Of a stretch of DNA of 56,718 nt, positions 1-8,771 are shown piece by piece. The notes beneath the pieces were generated by a model. It did no database searches. It was not told where the DNA came from and worked only from the letters and a program-made list of their open reading frames with translations. Location: NCBI GenBank assembly GCA_030605835.1, contig JAUWHO010000037.1, forward strand, positions 1 to 56,718. Direction: 5' to 3'. The stretch's first letter is position 1, and the number at the start of each line of letters is the position of its first letter. The DNA is from Candidatus Zixiibacteriota bacterium. GTDB taxonomy: Bacteria; Zixibacteria; MSB-5A5; DG-27. The translations under genes were made by a program, and so were the position numbers.

Positions 1-848
1 GGGGGAAGAGATTCAAGATTGTCAACCACGGAGAGATCGCCTCCAAGTATGGGTTTTTGGACAAGCACGGTATAATTCAAACCTCTGAGGCTGCTCTGGA
101 TTTTGAGCCCGAGGTGGTCTTCGTCCTGGAGTGCCCGGACCTCTCTCGAGTCGGTTCCGTAGAGAAGATGATTCCCGAAGGTGCCCTGCTGATCAATATC
201 GATCACCATCAGGATAACAGCGGCTTCGGCGATATTAACTGGGTGGATCTGAAAGCCTCCGCGGTGGGGGAGATGGTATACGACCTTTTGATTTCCGCCG
301 GACACCATTTGAGCCCCGATGCCGCCGAACAGATTTACACCGCCATCCTCACCGACACCGGCAGGTTCAGGTTCCGCGGCACCAGCCCCCGCTCTCTGAA
401 TATCTGTGCGAAGTTGCTGAGACTTGGGGTTGACCCCGAGAAGATCACCGACAGAATCTACTTCAGCCATGGCGAGGCCAACCTGAGGCTTCTGGGAGAC
501 CTGATCCGGCGGATGGAGGTGTTCTTCGGAGGGCGAGCCTGTGTTCTCTCCTTGAGCAATGGAGATTTAGAAAGATTCAATGCCAGCTTTGCCGACACCG
601 AAGGGTTCGTGGATTACACCCAGTACCTGGAGGGTGTGGAGGTCGGAATTCTCTTCAAAGAGATAGCTCCGGGAGTCACTAAAGCCTCCATGAGATCCAA
701 CGATGCTTTTAATCTGATTCCCTTCGTCAAGAACTTCGGCGGCGGTGGGCACAAGGGTGCCGCCGGTTGCACCATATACAAGCCCTTAGAGGAGGCCAAA
801 AGGCTCATCTTGGGGCATCTGAAAAAGTGTTTTGATCGTGGAACTTGA
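1..848 (+). CDS. nrnA: DHH-family phosphoesterase, NrnA-like (5' partial)
   Basis: The reading frame is open from base 3, so the true start lies upstream of the window; the TTG at 57 is not the start. The protein has the DHH motif (INIDHHQDN, at about bases 196-222) in the catalytic DHH domain and a C-terminal DHHA1 domain ending in GGGGHKGAAGC. This is the layout of bifunctional oligoribonuclease/pAp phosphatase NrnA, a cytoplasmic Mn-dependent enzyme that degrades nanoRNAs and 3'-phosphoadenosine 5'-phosphate. Its 3' end overlaps truB by 17 bp, and the gene belongs to the common (infB-rbfA)-DHH-truB-ribF-rpsO-pnp run. Function follows from the family; only the missing N-terminus is unseen. 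Confidence 0.92.
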   Translation, partial: GKRFKIVNHGEIASKYGFLDKHGIIQTSEAALDFEPEVVFVLECPDLSRVGSVEKMIPEGALLINIDHHQDNSGFGDINWVDLKASAVGEMVYDLLISAGHHLSPDAAEQIYTAILTDTGRFRFRGTSPRSLNICAKLLRLGVDPEKITDRIYFSHGEANLRLLGDLIRRMEVFFGGRACVLSLSNGDLERFNASFADTEGFVDYTQYLEGVEVGILFKEIAPGVTKASMRSNDAFNLIPFVKNFGGGGHKGAAGCTIYKPLEEAKRLILGHLKKCFDRGT

Positions 849-1773
849 CGGGCTCTTGAAGGTCGACAAACGCAAGGGGTGGAGCTCGCACGATGTGGTC
901 GCCTATTTGAGGAAGCATTTAAAGATCGGCAAGGTCGGGCACTCTGGAACCTTAGACCCCCTGGCCACGGGACTGCTTCTGATGGGTTTGGGGAGGGCCA
1001 CCAGGCTTCTGCCCTATCTCGTTGGTCTGAATAAGGAATACAGAGTGGTGTTTAAGTTGGGTCAGACTACTGACACCTATGACGCCTTTGGCTCCATTAA
1101 GGAGGTTAACCCCATCGAGCATCTCCGGGAGGAGGAGATAGAAGAGGCCATCCTCGCTTTCCAGGGAGTGCAGACTCAGCTCCCCCCGCCTTATTCGGCG
1201 GTCAAGGTCGGGGGCAAGAAGCTGTATGAATATGCCCGCAGGGGAGAGGAGGTTGAACCTGCTCCCCGGGTGGTTGAAATCAAAAGGATCCAGGTTCGTT
1301 CGATCGAGCTCCCCCTGGTGGAGGCGGAGCTATCCTGTTCGAAGGGAACCTATATCCGCAGCATCGCCAACAAACTGGGCGAGAATCTGGGCGTGGGAGC
1401 TCACGTTTTGGAATTGACCCGCATTCGGGTGGGCCCCTTTGAGTTGCCCGGCTCTCTGACGATCAAGAGACAGGAAGGCGATTCTTTGAGAGACCTGGTC
1501 TTAAGCAGGCTTCTTCCCTTCGATCAGATTCTGGATTTCATGCCCACGCTCGTCATCAGGGAAGAGCATCGGGAGATGATTCTGCACGGTCGTCCGCTGC
1601 TTCAGGAGTACTTTCAGGATTTCAACGGGCTCTCGGAGTCGGGTTACGCCGTGATCAAGGATAAGAGCAGCAGACTTTTGGCGGTTATCAGGGCTCGCCG
1701 AGAGAGCGAACGGGGAACCCCGCAGGCGGTTTCCGATTTCAAGTATTGCCGGGTCTTCTTGGGCTCGGGTTGA
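832..1773 (+). CDS. truB: tRNA pseudouridine(55) synthase TruB
   Basis: TruB isomerises U55 in the T-loop of tRNAs. The catalytic motif GHSGTLDPLATG is present, with the nucleophilic Asp at about residue 42, and so is the KVGGKKLYEYAR segment typical of the family. The C-terminal 90 residues fit a PUA-like RNA-binding domain. At 313 residues it has the usual length. The TTG at 832 overlaps the end of the DHH gene; a GTG at 838 is an equally possible start. The next gene, ribF, begins 8 bp downstream, so the genes are probably co-transcribed. Confidence 0.96.
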   Translation: MIVELDGLLKVDKRKGWSSHDVVAYLRKHLKIGKVGHSGTLDPLATGLLLMGLGRATRLLPYLVGLNKEYRVVFKLGQTTDTYDAFGSIKEVNPIEHLREEEIEEAILAFQGVQTQLPPPYSAVKVGGKKLYEYARRGEEVEPAPRVVEIKRIQVRSIELPLVEAELSCSKGTYIRSIANKLGENLGVGAHVLELTRIRVGPFELPGSLTIKRQEGDSLRDLVLSRLLPFDQILDFMPTLVIREEHREMILHGRPLLQEYFQDFNGLSESGYAVIKDKSSRLLAVIRARRESERGTPQAVSDFKYCRVFLGSG

Positions 1774-1780
1774 ATCGAGA

Positions 1781-2737
1781 ATGAACGTTCACTACGACAT
1801 CTTCGAGACCGGGCTTATTCGCTACAAGAAGCCGGTGGTGACCCTGGGGACTTTCGACGGGGTTCATCTGGGGCATCGCGGTTTGATAGAGAAGGTGTTG
1901 AAGGAGGCGATGTCCCGCTCCACCAGAGCTGTGGTGCTCACCTTCGAGCCCCATCCCAGAACCGTCATCTCCCCGAATGAGGCCCCGAAGCTTCTGACCA
2001 CCCTGGTTGAAAAACTGAAGCGTTTCGAGGAGATGGGGGTGGAGGAGGTCGCGATTCTGAGATTTGACCTCAATCTGTCGGAACTTGAAGCGGTTTCCTT
2101 CGTAAGACAGGTCTTGATAAGGAAACTCGATTTGGGGAAGTTAATTATCGGATACGACCACTGCTTTGGCAAAGATCGTTCCGGCGGCATCGCGCTGCTC
2201 AAAAAGCTGAGCAAGGAGTTCATCTTCGACCTCGAGGTATTCGGCCCGGTTCATCATCGGGGAGAACCGATCTCCAGCTCCCGAATCCGCAAGGCCATCT
2301 CCGCCGGGGAGTTCGATGAGGCCTTACAGATGCTGGGGCAGGACTATCTGGTCTCGGGCGAGAGGGTGCCGGGGAAGGGGAGAGGCAGAAAACTTGGCTT
2401 TCCCACCCTGAATATGTCGACCGTGGAATATAAGCTCTTGCCCCCGGAGGGGGTCTATGCCTCCAGGGTTGAAATCGGTCGTAAGCGTCTCGGGGGCATG
2501 ACTTGCATCGGCACCCGTCCCACCTTCGGAGAGAGCCAGCGCTCTTTGGAGGTTCATCTGTTTGACTACGAGACCGGGGCGCAGGCTGCCGGTTCAGAGG
2601 AGAACAATCGGCAGGTGCACATTTACACTGAGAAGTATATACGTCCCAATATCAAGTTCGCTTCTCCGGAGGAGCTAGTCGAACAGCTTAAGAAGGACGA
2701 GAAGAACATAAGGAAACTGTTGGAAGAAGGTCAATAA
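1781..2737 (+). CDS. ribF: bifunctional riboflavin kinase/FAD synthetase RibF
   Basis: RibF phosphorylates riboflavin to FMN and adenylylates FMN to FAD. The N-terminal nucleotidyltransferase domain shows GTFDGVHLGH (residues about 23-32) and the ISSSRIRKAI motif (about 168-177). The C-terminal riboflavin kinase domain has GKGRGRKLGFPTLN. Length (318 aa) is typical. The ATG at 1781 follows truB closely. A small stretch near residues 266-282 (GAQAAGSEENNRQVHIY) looks like a lineage-specific loop in the kinase domain. Confidence 0.96.
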   Translation: MNVHYDIFETGLIRYKKPVVTLGTFDGVHLGHRGLIEKVLKEAMSRSTRAVVLTFEPHPRTVISPNEAPKLLTTLVEKLKRFEEMGVEEVAILRFDLNLSELEAVSFVRQVLIRKLDLGKLIIGYDHCFGKDRSGGIALLKKLSKEFIFDLEVFGPVHHRGEPISSSRIRKAISAGEFDEALQMLGQDYLVSGERVPGKGRGRKLGFPTLNMSTVEYKLLPPEGVYASRVEIGRKRLGGMTCIGTRPTFGESQRSLEVHLFDYETGAQAAGSEENNRQVHIYTEKYIRPNIKFASPEELVEQLKKDEKNIRKLLEEGQ

Positions 2738-2774
2738 ATCCAGAATATTGAAATCAGCTTAACGGGAGGAAGAT

Positions 2775-3044
2775 TTGCCGCTGAACAAAGAGGAAATTGA
2801 GAAGATCACTAAAGAGCATCAGAAGCACGACCGCGATTGCGGTTCCACCTCAGTGCAGGTTGCGCTTCTGACCAAGAGGATCAAAGACCTAACCGAGCAC
2901 CTGAAGGAACACAAAAAGGACCATCACTCCCGCTTGGGTCTTTTGAAGATGGTGGGACAGAGGCGCCGTCTCTTAAACTACCTGCGGAGAACCAACCCGG
3001 AGGGGTATAATCAGCTAATCGAGAGCCTGGGCTTGCGGAAATAG
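2775..3044 (+). CDS. rpsO: 30S ribosomal protein S15
   Basis: S15 binds 16S rRNA in the platform of the small subunit. The 89-residue protein carries the family signature around residues 20-75 ([19 protein letters not shown], and [21 protein letters not shown]). It starts at TTG 2775, with a good ribosome-binding site GGGAGGA at 2764-2770. It lies directly before pnp, the usual rpsO-pnp pair; in enterobacteria this transcript is processed and autoregulated, but nothing in the leader here proves that. Confidence 0.97.
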   Translation: MPLNKEEIEKITKEHQKHDRDCGSTSVQVALLTKRIKDLTEHLKEHKKDHHSRLGLLKMVGQRRRLLNYLRRTNPEGYNQLIESLGLRK

Positions 3045-3058
3045 TCTTGGGAGGACTA

Positions 3059-5164
3059 ATGCTTGAACGTGTGGAATTGGAACTGGGGGGCAAACGTCTG
3101 ATCATCGAGACCGGACATATCGGCAGACAAGCAGATGGGGCCGTAACGGTCCGGCTGGAAGACACGATGTTGCTGGCGACCGCGGTCGCCTCCAAGAAAC
3201 CCTTGGAGGGCAGGGATTTTCTTCCCCTCACGGTCGACTATCGCGAGAGGGCGTATGCCGCCGGCAAGATTCCGGGAGGGTTTTTCAAGAGGGAGGGACG
3301 ACCCAGCGAGAAAGAGATCCTCTCCTCGAGGTTGATTGACCGGCCCTTAAGACCCCTTTTCCCCGAGGGCTACTTCAACGAGATTCAAATAACGGCGTTG
3401 GTTTTGTCCTCGGATCAGCAGAACGACGCTGATGTGCTGGGAATCATCGGGGCTTCGACAGCTCTCTCTATATCCAGCATCCCCTTTACCACTCCGGTGG
3501 GGGCAGTCAGGATCGGGCGCCTGGGAGGGGAATTCGTTGTCAATCCCACCTTCACCCAGCTGGAATCCAGTGACATGAACTTAGTGATTGCCGGCACCAA
3601 GTCTCACATCAATATGGTAGAGGGCGGTTGTCGCGAGCTTCCCGAGAAGGTGATAGTGGAAGCCTTAGAGCTGGGACACCAGAAGATTAAGGAAGTGATC
3701 GAACTCCAGGAACGGCTGGTCGCGGTCGCCGGAAAGGAAAAAGCCAAATTCGAAGCTCCCGAGATCCCGGTGGAGCTGTCGGCGAAGGTGACCGAGCGCT
3801 GTGCCCGGAAGATCCAGAGCGCCCACGGTATCTCCGACAAAAAGGAAAGAGAGGATTCTATCGACTCCCTGGTGGAGGAGACCGTTAACGCTCTCGGTGA
3901 GACCTTCCCCGAAAGTGAGCTGACAATCAAAGGGCTCATTCACGAGCTGGAGAGAAAGGATGCCCGGCGGTTGATAATCGAGGAAAACCGGCGTCTGGAT
4001 GGAAGGGGTTTTTCGGAGATTCGCCCCATTAGCTCTGAGGTGGGAATCCTACCTCGAGCTCACGGCTCCGCGATTTTCACCCGGGGGCAGACTCAGGCTC
4101 TCGTGGCTATAACTCTGGGCACCAAAATGGATGAACAGAAAATAGATGATCTGGAGGGAGAATCCTTCAAAAGTTATATGCTCCACTATAATTTCCCCTC
4201 GTTCTCAGTTGGGGAGACACGACCCAGCCGCGGGCCCGGACGACGGGAGGTAGGACACGGAGTTCTGGCGGAGAGGGCCATTGAGCCGGTGATTCCCAGA
4301 GAGGAGACCTTCCCATACACTGTCAGGATCGTCTCGGACATTCTGGAATCCAACGGTTCCTCCTCGATGGCCACTGTTTGCGGCGGTTCTCTGTCGCTGA
4401 TGGACGCCGGGATTCCGATAAAATCAGCGGTGGCGGGAATTGCCATGGGCCTGATAAAGGAGGGAGAGAGAGTGGCGATTCTCACCGATATCTTGGGTGC
4501 CGAAGATCATCACGGGGATATGGACTTCAAAGTTGCCGGCACTGCCCAGGGGATCACCGCCTTCCAGATGGACGTAAAAATCAGCGGCTTAGACCTGGAT
4601 ATCATCGCCGAGGCTTTGGAGAAAGCCCGGGAGGCGAGGCTGGCGGTCCTTGAGAGCATGAATCAAAGCATATCCCAACCCCGTCCCGATCTCTCCCCCT
4701 ATGCTCCCCGAATCATCTTCTTAAAGATCAAGCCGGAGAAAATCGGGGATGTGATTGGGACCGGCGGGAAGATCATCCGCGGCATCATCGAAAAATCCGG
4801 AGCCAAAGTCGACATCGAGGATGACGGCACCGTCCTGATCGCCTCCGTGGACCAAAAGGCTGGAGAGATGGCAAGGGATATGGTTCTGCAGTTGGTGGAG
4901 GAGCCGGAGATTGGGAAAACTTACAGGGGAAAAGTCAAAAGGATCACCACCTTCGGTGCCTTCGTGGAGATACTGCCGAACCAGGACGGGCTGTTGCACA
5001 TCTCCGAGATCGACTTCCAGCGCGTCAACCGCGTCGAGGACTTTCTGAAGCTCGGAGATGACGTCACCGTGAAGGTGATCGGCATCGACCCCGAGGGCAA
5101 AATCCGCCTGTCTCGCAAAGCCTGTCTGGCCGGCTCCGGAGACCGGGTGGGGAGAGGACAGTGA
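3059..5164 (+). CDS. pnp: polyribonucleotide nucleotidyltransferase (PNPase)
   Basis: PNPase is a 3'-5' phosphorolytic exoribonuclease of the RNA degradosome. The protein has two RNase PH domains joined by a helical linker, then a KH domain (with IGTGGKIIRGI) and an S1 domain (GKTYRGKVKRITTFGAFVE to LLHISEI). The motif FKVAGTAQGITAFQMD of the catalytic second PH domain is intact. The ATG at 3059 is preferred because GGGAGG (3049-3054) sits 4 bp before it; a TTG at 3047 would overlap that site. The 701 aa are of normal length. The stop overlaps the next start by 4 bp. Confidence 0.97.
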   Translation: MLERVELELGGKRLIIETGHIGRQADGAVTVRLEDTMLLATAVASKKPLEGRDFLPLTVDYRERAYAAGKIPGGFFKREGRPSEKEILSSRLIDRPLRPLFPEGYFNEIQITALVLSSDQQNDADVLGIIGASTALSISSIPFTTPVGAVRIGRLGGEFVVNPTFTQLESSDMNLVIAGTKSHINMVEGGCRELPEKVIVEALELGHQKIKEVIELQERLVAVAGKEKAKFEAPEIPVELSAKVTERCARKIQSAHGISDKKEREDSIDSLVEETVNALGETFPESELTIKGLIHELERKDARRLIIEENRRLDGRGFSEIRPISSEVGILPRAHGSAIFTRGQTQALVAITLGTKMDEQKIDDLEGESFKSYMLHYNFPSFSVGETRPSRGPGRREVGHGVLAERAIEPVIPREETFPYTVRIVSDILESNGSSSMATVCGGSLSLMDAGIPIKSAVAGIAMGLIKEGERVAILTDILGAEDHHGDMDFKVAGTAQGITAFQMDVKISGLDLDIIAEALEKAREARLAVLESMNQSISQPRPDLSPYAPRIIFLKIKPEKIGDVIGTGGKIIRGIIEKSGAKVDIEDDGTVLIASVDQKAGEMARDMVLQLVEEPEIGKTYRGKVKRITTFGAFVEILPNQDGLLHISEIDFQRVNRVEDFLKLGDDVTVKVIGIDPEGKIRLSRKACLAGSGDRVGRGQ

Positions 5165-6465
5165 CAAACAAAAGGGCGAAGGGTATGTCTCTCCGGGGGC
5201 ATTCTGAGAGTTTTAAGAAAACGATTCTGCCCAATGGCCTCCGAATAGTGGCGGAGAAGATTCCTCACGTGCGCTCGGTTTCATTCGGGGTGTGGGTGGA
5301 TGTCGGCTCCCGGGATGAGAAGTTGGAAAAAAACGGCATTTCCCACTTCGCCGAGCATATGGTTTTCAAGGGAACCAAGACCAGAAGCGCGCAGCAAATT
5401 GCCCAGTCCTTGGAGTCGGTGGGGGGACACTTAAACGCCTTCACCAGCAGAGAACAGACCTGCTATTACGCCAAGGTGCTGGATGAAAACCTCCCCCAGG
5501 CAGTGGAGATTATCGCTGATATTTTGAGAAATTCTGTCCTCCGGGAAGAGGATGTGAAAAAGGAGAAGAAAGTCATTTTAGAGGAGATAAAAGACGTCGC
5601 CGATTCTCCGGCGGAGATGATCCACGACCTGTTTGCTTTGAGCCTGTGGTCGAATCACTCCTTGGGCTACCCCGTGATGGGGAAGGCAAAGAGCGTCCGC
5701 GGTTTCAGCCGCACTGATCTGGTGAGTTTCATGCGACACAACTACTCTCCTCGGAGGATCGTCGTCGCCGCCTCCGGGAATCTGGAGCACCAACGGCTAA
5801 TCCAAGACATAGAAACGCTTTTCCCCTTTAGAACAGATCGAGGGAGGAGCCTCCAGCGCTCCAGCCCGAGGGCAGCGAAGAATGTGAGGTTTAAGAGAAA
5901 AAAGACCGCTCAGGTTCATCTCTGCTTGGGTTTTCCCTCCTTTCCCTTCTCCGACCCGGGCAGGCCAGCTCTGTCGGTTTTGAATAACATCGTCGGGGCC
6001 GGAATGAGCTCCCGGCTTTTCCAGAAGGTGAGGGAGGAGAAAAGCCTGGTTTACACCATTTATTCTTACATCGATTTCTACCAGGACACCGGCATTCTCG
6101 GGATATACTATGCCACCAGCGAGCGTCAAATCAGGCAGGCTCTCAGTCTCGTAATCGAGGAGCTTGAAAACCTCAAAGCTGGGAAACTGAGCGAGTCCGA
6201 GCTCACGGGCGCCAAGAATCAGCTCAAGGGACAACTGATGTTGGGGTTGGAGAGCACCTCCAACAGGATGCACCGCATCGCAAAACATGAGCTTTTGGTG
6301 GGCAGGTTCATCAACCTGGATGAAAGCTTGAATCTCATCGATGGGGTAACCATCGAGGAGGTGGTTGCGGTGGCCAACCGGGTCTTTGACCCGGAGCGCT
6401 CCTGTCTGGCGGGTTTGGGACCGGTCAACAGGGGCTCCCTGAATGGCCTCTCCTGGTTCAAATAG
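5161..6465 (+). CDS. M16 family zinc peptidase (processing-peptidase-like)
   Basis: This belongs to the pitrilysin (M16) family related to mitochondrial processing peptidase and Bacillus YmxG/MlpA. The inverted zinc motif HXXEH is seen as HFAEH (His62, Glu65, His66), with the distal Glu in VILEEIKD. The second, inactive M16 half follows, ending in typical basic loops. It starts with GTG at 5161 overlapping the pnp stop, behind GGGGAGAGGA. An M16 gene directly after pnp is a widespread arrangement, but its cellular substrate is not known. No signal peptide is evident, so it is probably cytoplasmic. Confidence 0.93.
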   Translation: MTNKRAKGMSLRGHSESFKKTILPNGLRIVAEKIPHVRSVSFGVWVDVGSRDEKLEKNGISHFAEHMVFKGTKTRSAQQIAQSLESVGGHLNAFTSREQTCYYAKVLDENLPQAVEIIADILRNSVLREEDVKKEKKVILEEIKDVADSPAEMIHDLFALSLWSNHSLGYPVMGKAKSVRGFSRTDLVSFMRHNYSPRRIVVAASGNLEHQRLIQDIETLFPFRTDRGRSLQRSSPRAAKNVRFKRKKTAQVHLCLGFPSFPFSDPGRPALSVLNNIVGAGMSSRLFQKVREEKSLVYTIYSYIDFYQDTGILGIYYATSERQIRQALSLVIEELENLKAGKLSESELTGAKNQLKGQLMLGLESTSNRMHRIAKHELLVGRFINLDESLNLIDGVTIEEVVAVANRVFDPERSCLAGLGPVNRGSLNGLSWFK

Positions 6466-6599
6466 GGACCTGTGTGGCTCACCGCCTCTTTTCGCGACAT
6501 GAGATTCCCCGCACTAAAAGATTTCAAGTCGATTCTCTCTCCCGATAATTGAGGTCTCCATTTCACGCCGGACCATCTGAAAGGATGAGTTAACAAATT

Positions 6600-7901
6600 G
6601 TGACCATGCCTGCAGTCTACGTAAAGGAGATAGGAAAATTCAACGGGCAAGAGGTGACGGTTCGCGGCTGGCTGTACAACAAGCGCTCCAGCGGTAAGAT
6701 CCGATTCCTGCTGGTGAGGGACGGCACCGGGCTTATTCAGTGCGTTTTGGACAGAAGCTCGATATCGCCCGAAGTCTTCGATAGCTACGAGAAACTGAGT
6801 CAGGAATCATCCTTGATGGTGACGGGAAAGGTCAGGGAGGACAAACGCGCCCCCGGCGGTTACGAGCTGAATCTCTCTGACGTGGAAGTGGTGCAGGTAG
6901 CCATCGATTACCCCATCTCGCCCAAGGAACACGGGGTCGAATTCCTGATGGATCGTCGTCATCTATGGCTCCGGAGCTCACGCCAACAGACAATCCTCAA
7001 GCTGAGAAACGAGATAATCAAGGCCATCCGGGATTATTTCTACGAGAATGATTTCATCCTTATAGACACTCCGATTCTGACCGGCTCTATCGGAGAGACG
7101 GCGGCGACACTCTTCTCCACCGAATATTTCAACCTCGGTAAAGCGTATCTGGCCCAGACCGGACAGCTTTATGTAGAGGCCGCCTGTGTGGCATTTGGAA
7201 AGGTCTACTGCTTTGGACCCACTTTCAGGGCCGAAAAATCCAAGACCAGGCGGCACCTCACCGAGTTCTGGATGGTGGAGGGGGAAATGGCCTATTACGA
7301 TCATAACGACAACATGGATGTCCAGGAAGAGCTGGTAGTCTACGTCGTCGAGAGGATTTTAGAGAAAAAGAGGGCCGAGCTGGAGTCTCTGGGACGCGAT
7401 CTATCTCCTCTGGAAAACGTGAAGAAGCCCTTTGCTCGAATCCTGTATGATGAAGCCATCAAGATTCTGCAGAAGAAGGGAAGTAAGATACAGTGGGGAG
7501 ATGACCTCGGCGGAGAGGATGAAACCGTACTGGCAAATGAGTTCGACCGCCCAGTCTTCATCAGCTGCTACCCTAAAGAGGTCAAAGCCTTCTATATGAA
7601 GCCGAATCCGGATGACCCCAGAACCTCTCTTTGCAATGACCTGTTGGCTCCAGAAGGTTACGGAGAGATAATTGGCGCCTCCCAGAGAAACGACGATTAC
7701 GATAGCTTGCTGGCGCGGATAAAAGAGGAGAAGTTGCCGGTTGATGCCTACGAGTGGTACCTGGACTTGAGGAAATACGGTTCTGTGCCCCACTCAGGCT
7801 TTGGCCTGGGACTGGAAAGGACCGTGGCCTGGATTTGCGGCGTGAAACACATCCGCGAATCAATCCCGTTTCCGAGAACAATCTATCGACTGTATCCATA
7901 A
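6600..7901 (+). CDS. asnS: asparaginyl-tRNA synthetase
   Basis: This class IIb aminoacyl-tRNA synthetase charges tRNA-Asn. It has an N-terminal OB-fold anticodon-binding domain ([20 protein letters not shown]), motif 2 ([21 protein letters not shown]) and motif 3 ([15 protein letters not shown]). The ending [10 protein letters not shown] and the EFWMVEGEM segment favour AsnRS over AspRS, though the two are close relatives. I chose GTG 6600, which has AAGGATGAG upstream (6581-6589); ATG 6606 is an alternative. At 433 aa it is of normal size. The 134 bp before it show no clear promoter or terminator. Confidence 0.93.
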   Translation: MTMPAVYVKEIGKFNGQEVTVRGWLYNKRSSGKIRFLLVRDGTGLIQCVLDRSSISPEVFDSYEKLSQESSLMVTGKVREDKRAPGGYELNLSDVEVVQVAIDYPISPKEHGVEFLMDRRHLWLRSSRQQTILKLRNEIIKAIRDYFYENDFILIDTPILTGSIGETAATLFSTEYFNLGKAYLAQTGQLYVEAACVAFGKVYCFGPTFRAEKSKTRRHLTEFWMVEGEMAYYDHNDNMDVQEELVVYVVERILEKKRAELESLGRDLSPLENVKKPFARILYDEAIKILQKKGSKIQWGDDLGGEDETVLANEFDRPVFISCYPKEVKAFYMKPNPDDPRTSLCNDLLAPEGYGEIIGASQRNDDYDSLLARIKEEKLPVDAYEWYLDLRKYGSVPHSGFGLGLERTVAWICGVKHIRESIPFPRTIYRLYP

Positions 7902-7924
7902 TAGGCAAGGGGTGGGGGGGACCG

Positions 7925-7945
7925 TGAACCATGAACTATGAACCA
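7925..7945. repeat. heptameric tandem repeat, 3 units
   Basis: Three consecutive 7-bp units, TGAACCA, TGAACTA and TGAACCA, lie just after asnS. Two further intergenic tracts in this window (26733-26802 and 37960-37994) also have a period of 7 but different units. Nothing here is coding. Confidence 0.75.
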
Positions 7946-7948
7946 TCA

Positions 7949-8006
7949 TTGACGCCCTTCAGGGCGTCAAAGTAGCGGAAGCCTTCAGGTTTCCGTCGGG
8001 CGGAAA
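7949..8006 (+). promoter_or_regulatory. structured leader with alternative hairpins before MNT gene
   Basis: Hairpin 1 has a perfect 9-bp stem, TTGACGCCC (7949-7957) with GGGCGTCAA (7962-7970), and loop TTCA. Hairpin 2 pairs CGGAAGCCT (7976-7984) with AGGTTTCCG (7987-7995). The right arm's TTTCCG (7990-7995) can instead pair with CGGAAA (8001-8006), which abuts the ATG at 8007. The last two structures are mutually exclusive. There is no T-run, so it is not an obvious terminator; translational control of the MNT/HEPN pair is an inference. Confidence 0.5.
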
Positions 8007-8336
8007 ATGGAGAAAAACAGAGACGACGTCCAGCCAATCATCGATGAGCTGAAACGAGAGCTGCAGAGGATATACAGAGATCGACTGAAAGGAGTTGTAC
8101 TGTACGGTTCCTATGCGCGTGGAGAGGCCACCGAGGACTCCGACATCGATATCCTGGTGGTAGTCGATGAAGTTGACAATCCCTTCACGGAGAGTAGAAG
8201 GTTTTCTGAAATTGTGTGGCGTATTTCGCTTGAAAACGATATCGTCATCTCTGCTATTGCGGTTGACTCCGATAAGTTTGAGAACAGCGAATTACCGGTA
8301 TTCGCCATCGCCAGGGAGGAGGGCGTAAGGGTTTGA
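8007..8336 (+). CDS. MNT-type minimal nucleotidyltransferase (HEPN partner)
   Basis: A small protein (109 aa) of the DNA polymerase beta-like nucleotidyltransferase fold. The signature is complete: GSYARGEATEDSDIDILVV, with Gly34-Ser35 and the metal-binding Asp46 and Asp48. It precedes and overlaps a HEPN gene by 4 bp. MNT/HEPN pairs are widespread in prokaryotes; where tested, the MNT protein neutralises the HEPN RNase, in some cases by AMPylation. That activity is inferred here. The ATG has no strong Shine-Dalgarno sequence, and the base-paired leader may control its translation. Confidence 0.85.
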   Translation: MEKNRDDVQPIIDELKRELQRIYRDRLKGVVLYGSYARGEATEDSDIDILVVVDEVDNPFTESRRFSEIVWRISLENDIVISAIAVDSDKFENSELPVFAIAREEGVRV

Positions 8337-8725
8337 ACGATGAGGTAAAAGCTTTGATGCATAAGGCAACTGAAAGTCTAGAAGCGGCCACCATCCTCAA
8401 AGAAGAAGATTTTTTCGACTTCTCAGTCTCTCGAGCATACTACCCCATGTTTTACGCTGCTGAAGCCCTCCTACTTACAAAAAGACTGAGATTCTCAAAG
8501 CACCAGGCAGTAATTGCCGCATTCGGAAAGCACTTCGCGAAGAATAACTTGCTACCTAAGGACTTCCACCGCTACCTCCTCGATGCCTTTAGGGACAGGC
8601 TCGAAGGGGACTATGGTCCCTGGGGAGAGATCACCAGAGAAATGGCGGAGGAAACTCTGAATAATGCAAAGATGTTCTTGGATGAGACCTCCAAATTCAT
8701 CAAAAGAGAGGGATTCGACATCTAA
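8333..8725 (+). CDS. HEPN domain protein, partner of the MNT protein
   Basis: A 130-residue all-alpha HEPN protein of the COG1895 type, seen from SRAYYPMFYAAEALLL (residues about 27-42) and RFSKHQAVIAAFGKHFAK. It starts at TTG 8333, which overlaps the MNT stop (TTGA), behind a strong GGGAGGAGGG site. The R-X4-6-H motif that marks RNase-active HEPN toxins is not apparent at the expected C-terminal site (RLEGDYGPW), so it may be a non-RNase HEPN. Position between asnS and leuS, on the same strand, suggests insertion of an accessory module into a housekeeping stretch. Confidence 0.85.
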   Translation: MNDEVKALMHKATESLEAATILKEEDFFDFSVSRAYYPMFYAAEALLLTKRLRFSKHQAVIAAFGKHFAKNNLLPKDFHRYLLDAFRDRLEGDYGPWGEITREMAEETLNNAKMFLDETSKFIKREGFDI

Positions 8726-8771
8726 GACTTGAGAACACAACACAGACTGAATGTCATAGACCCAGCATACG

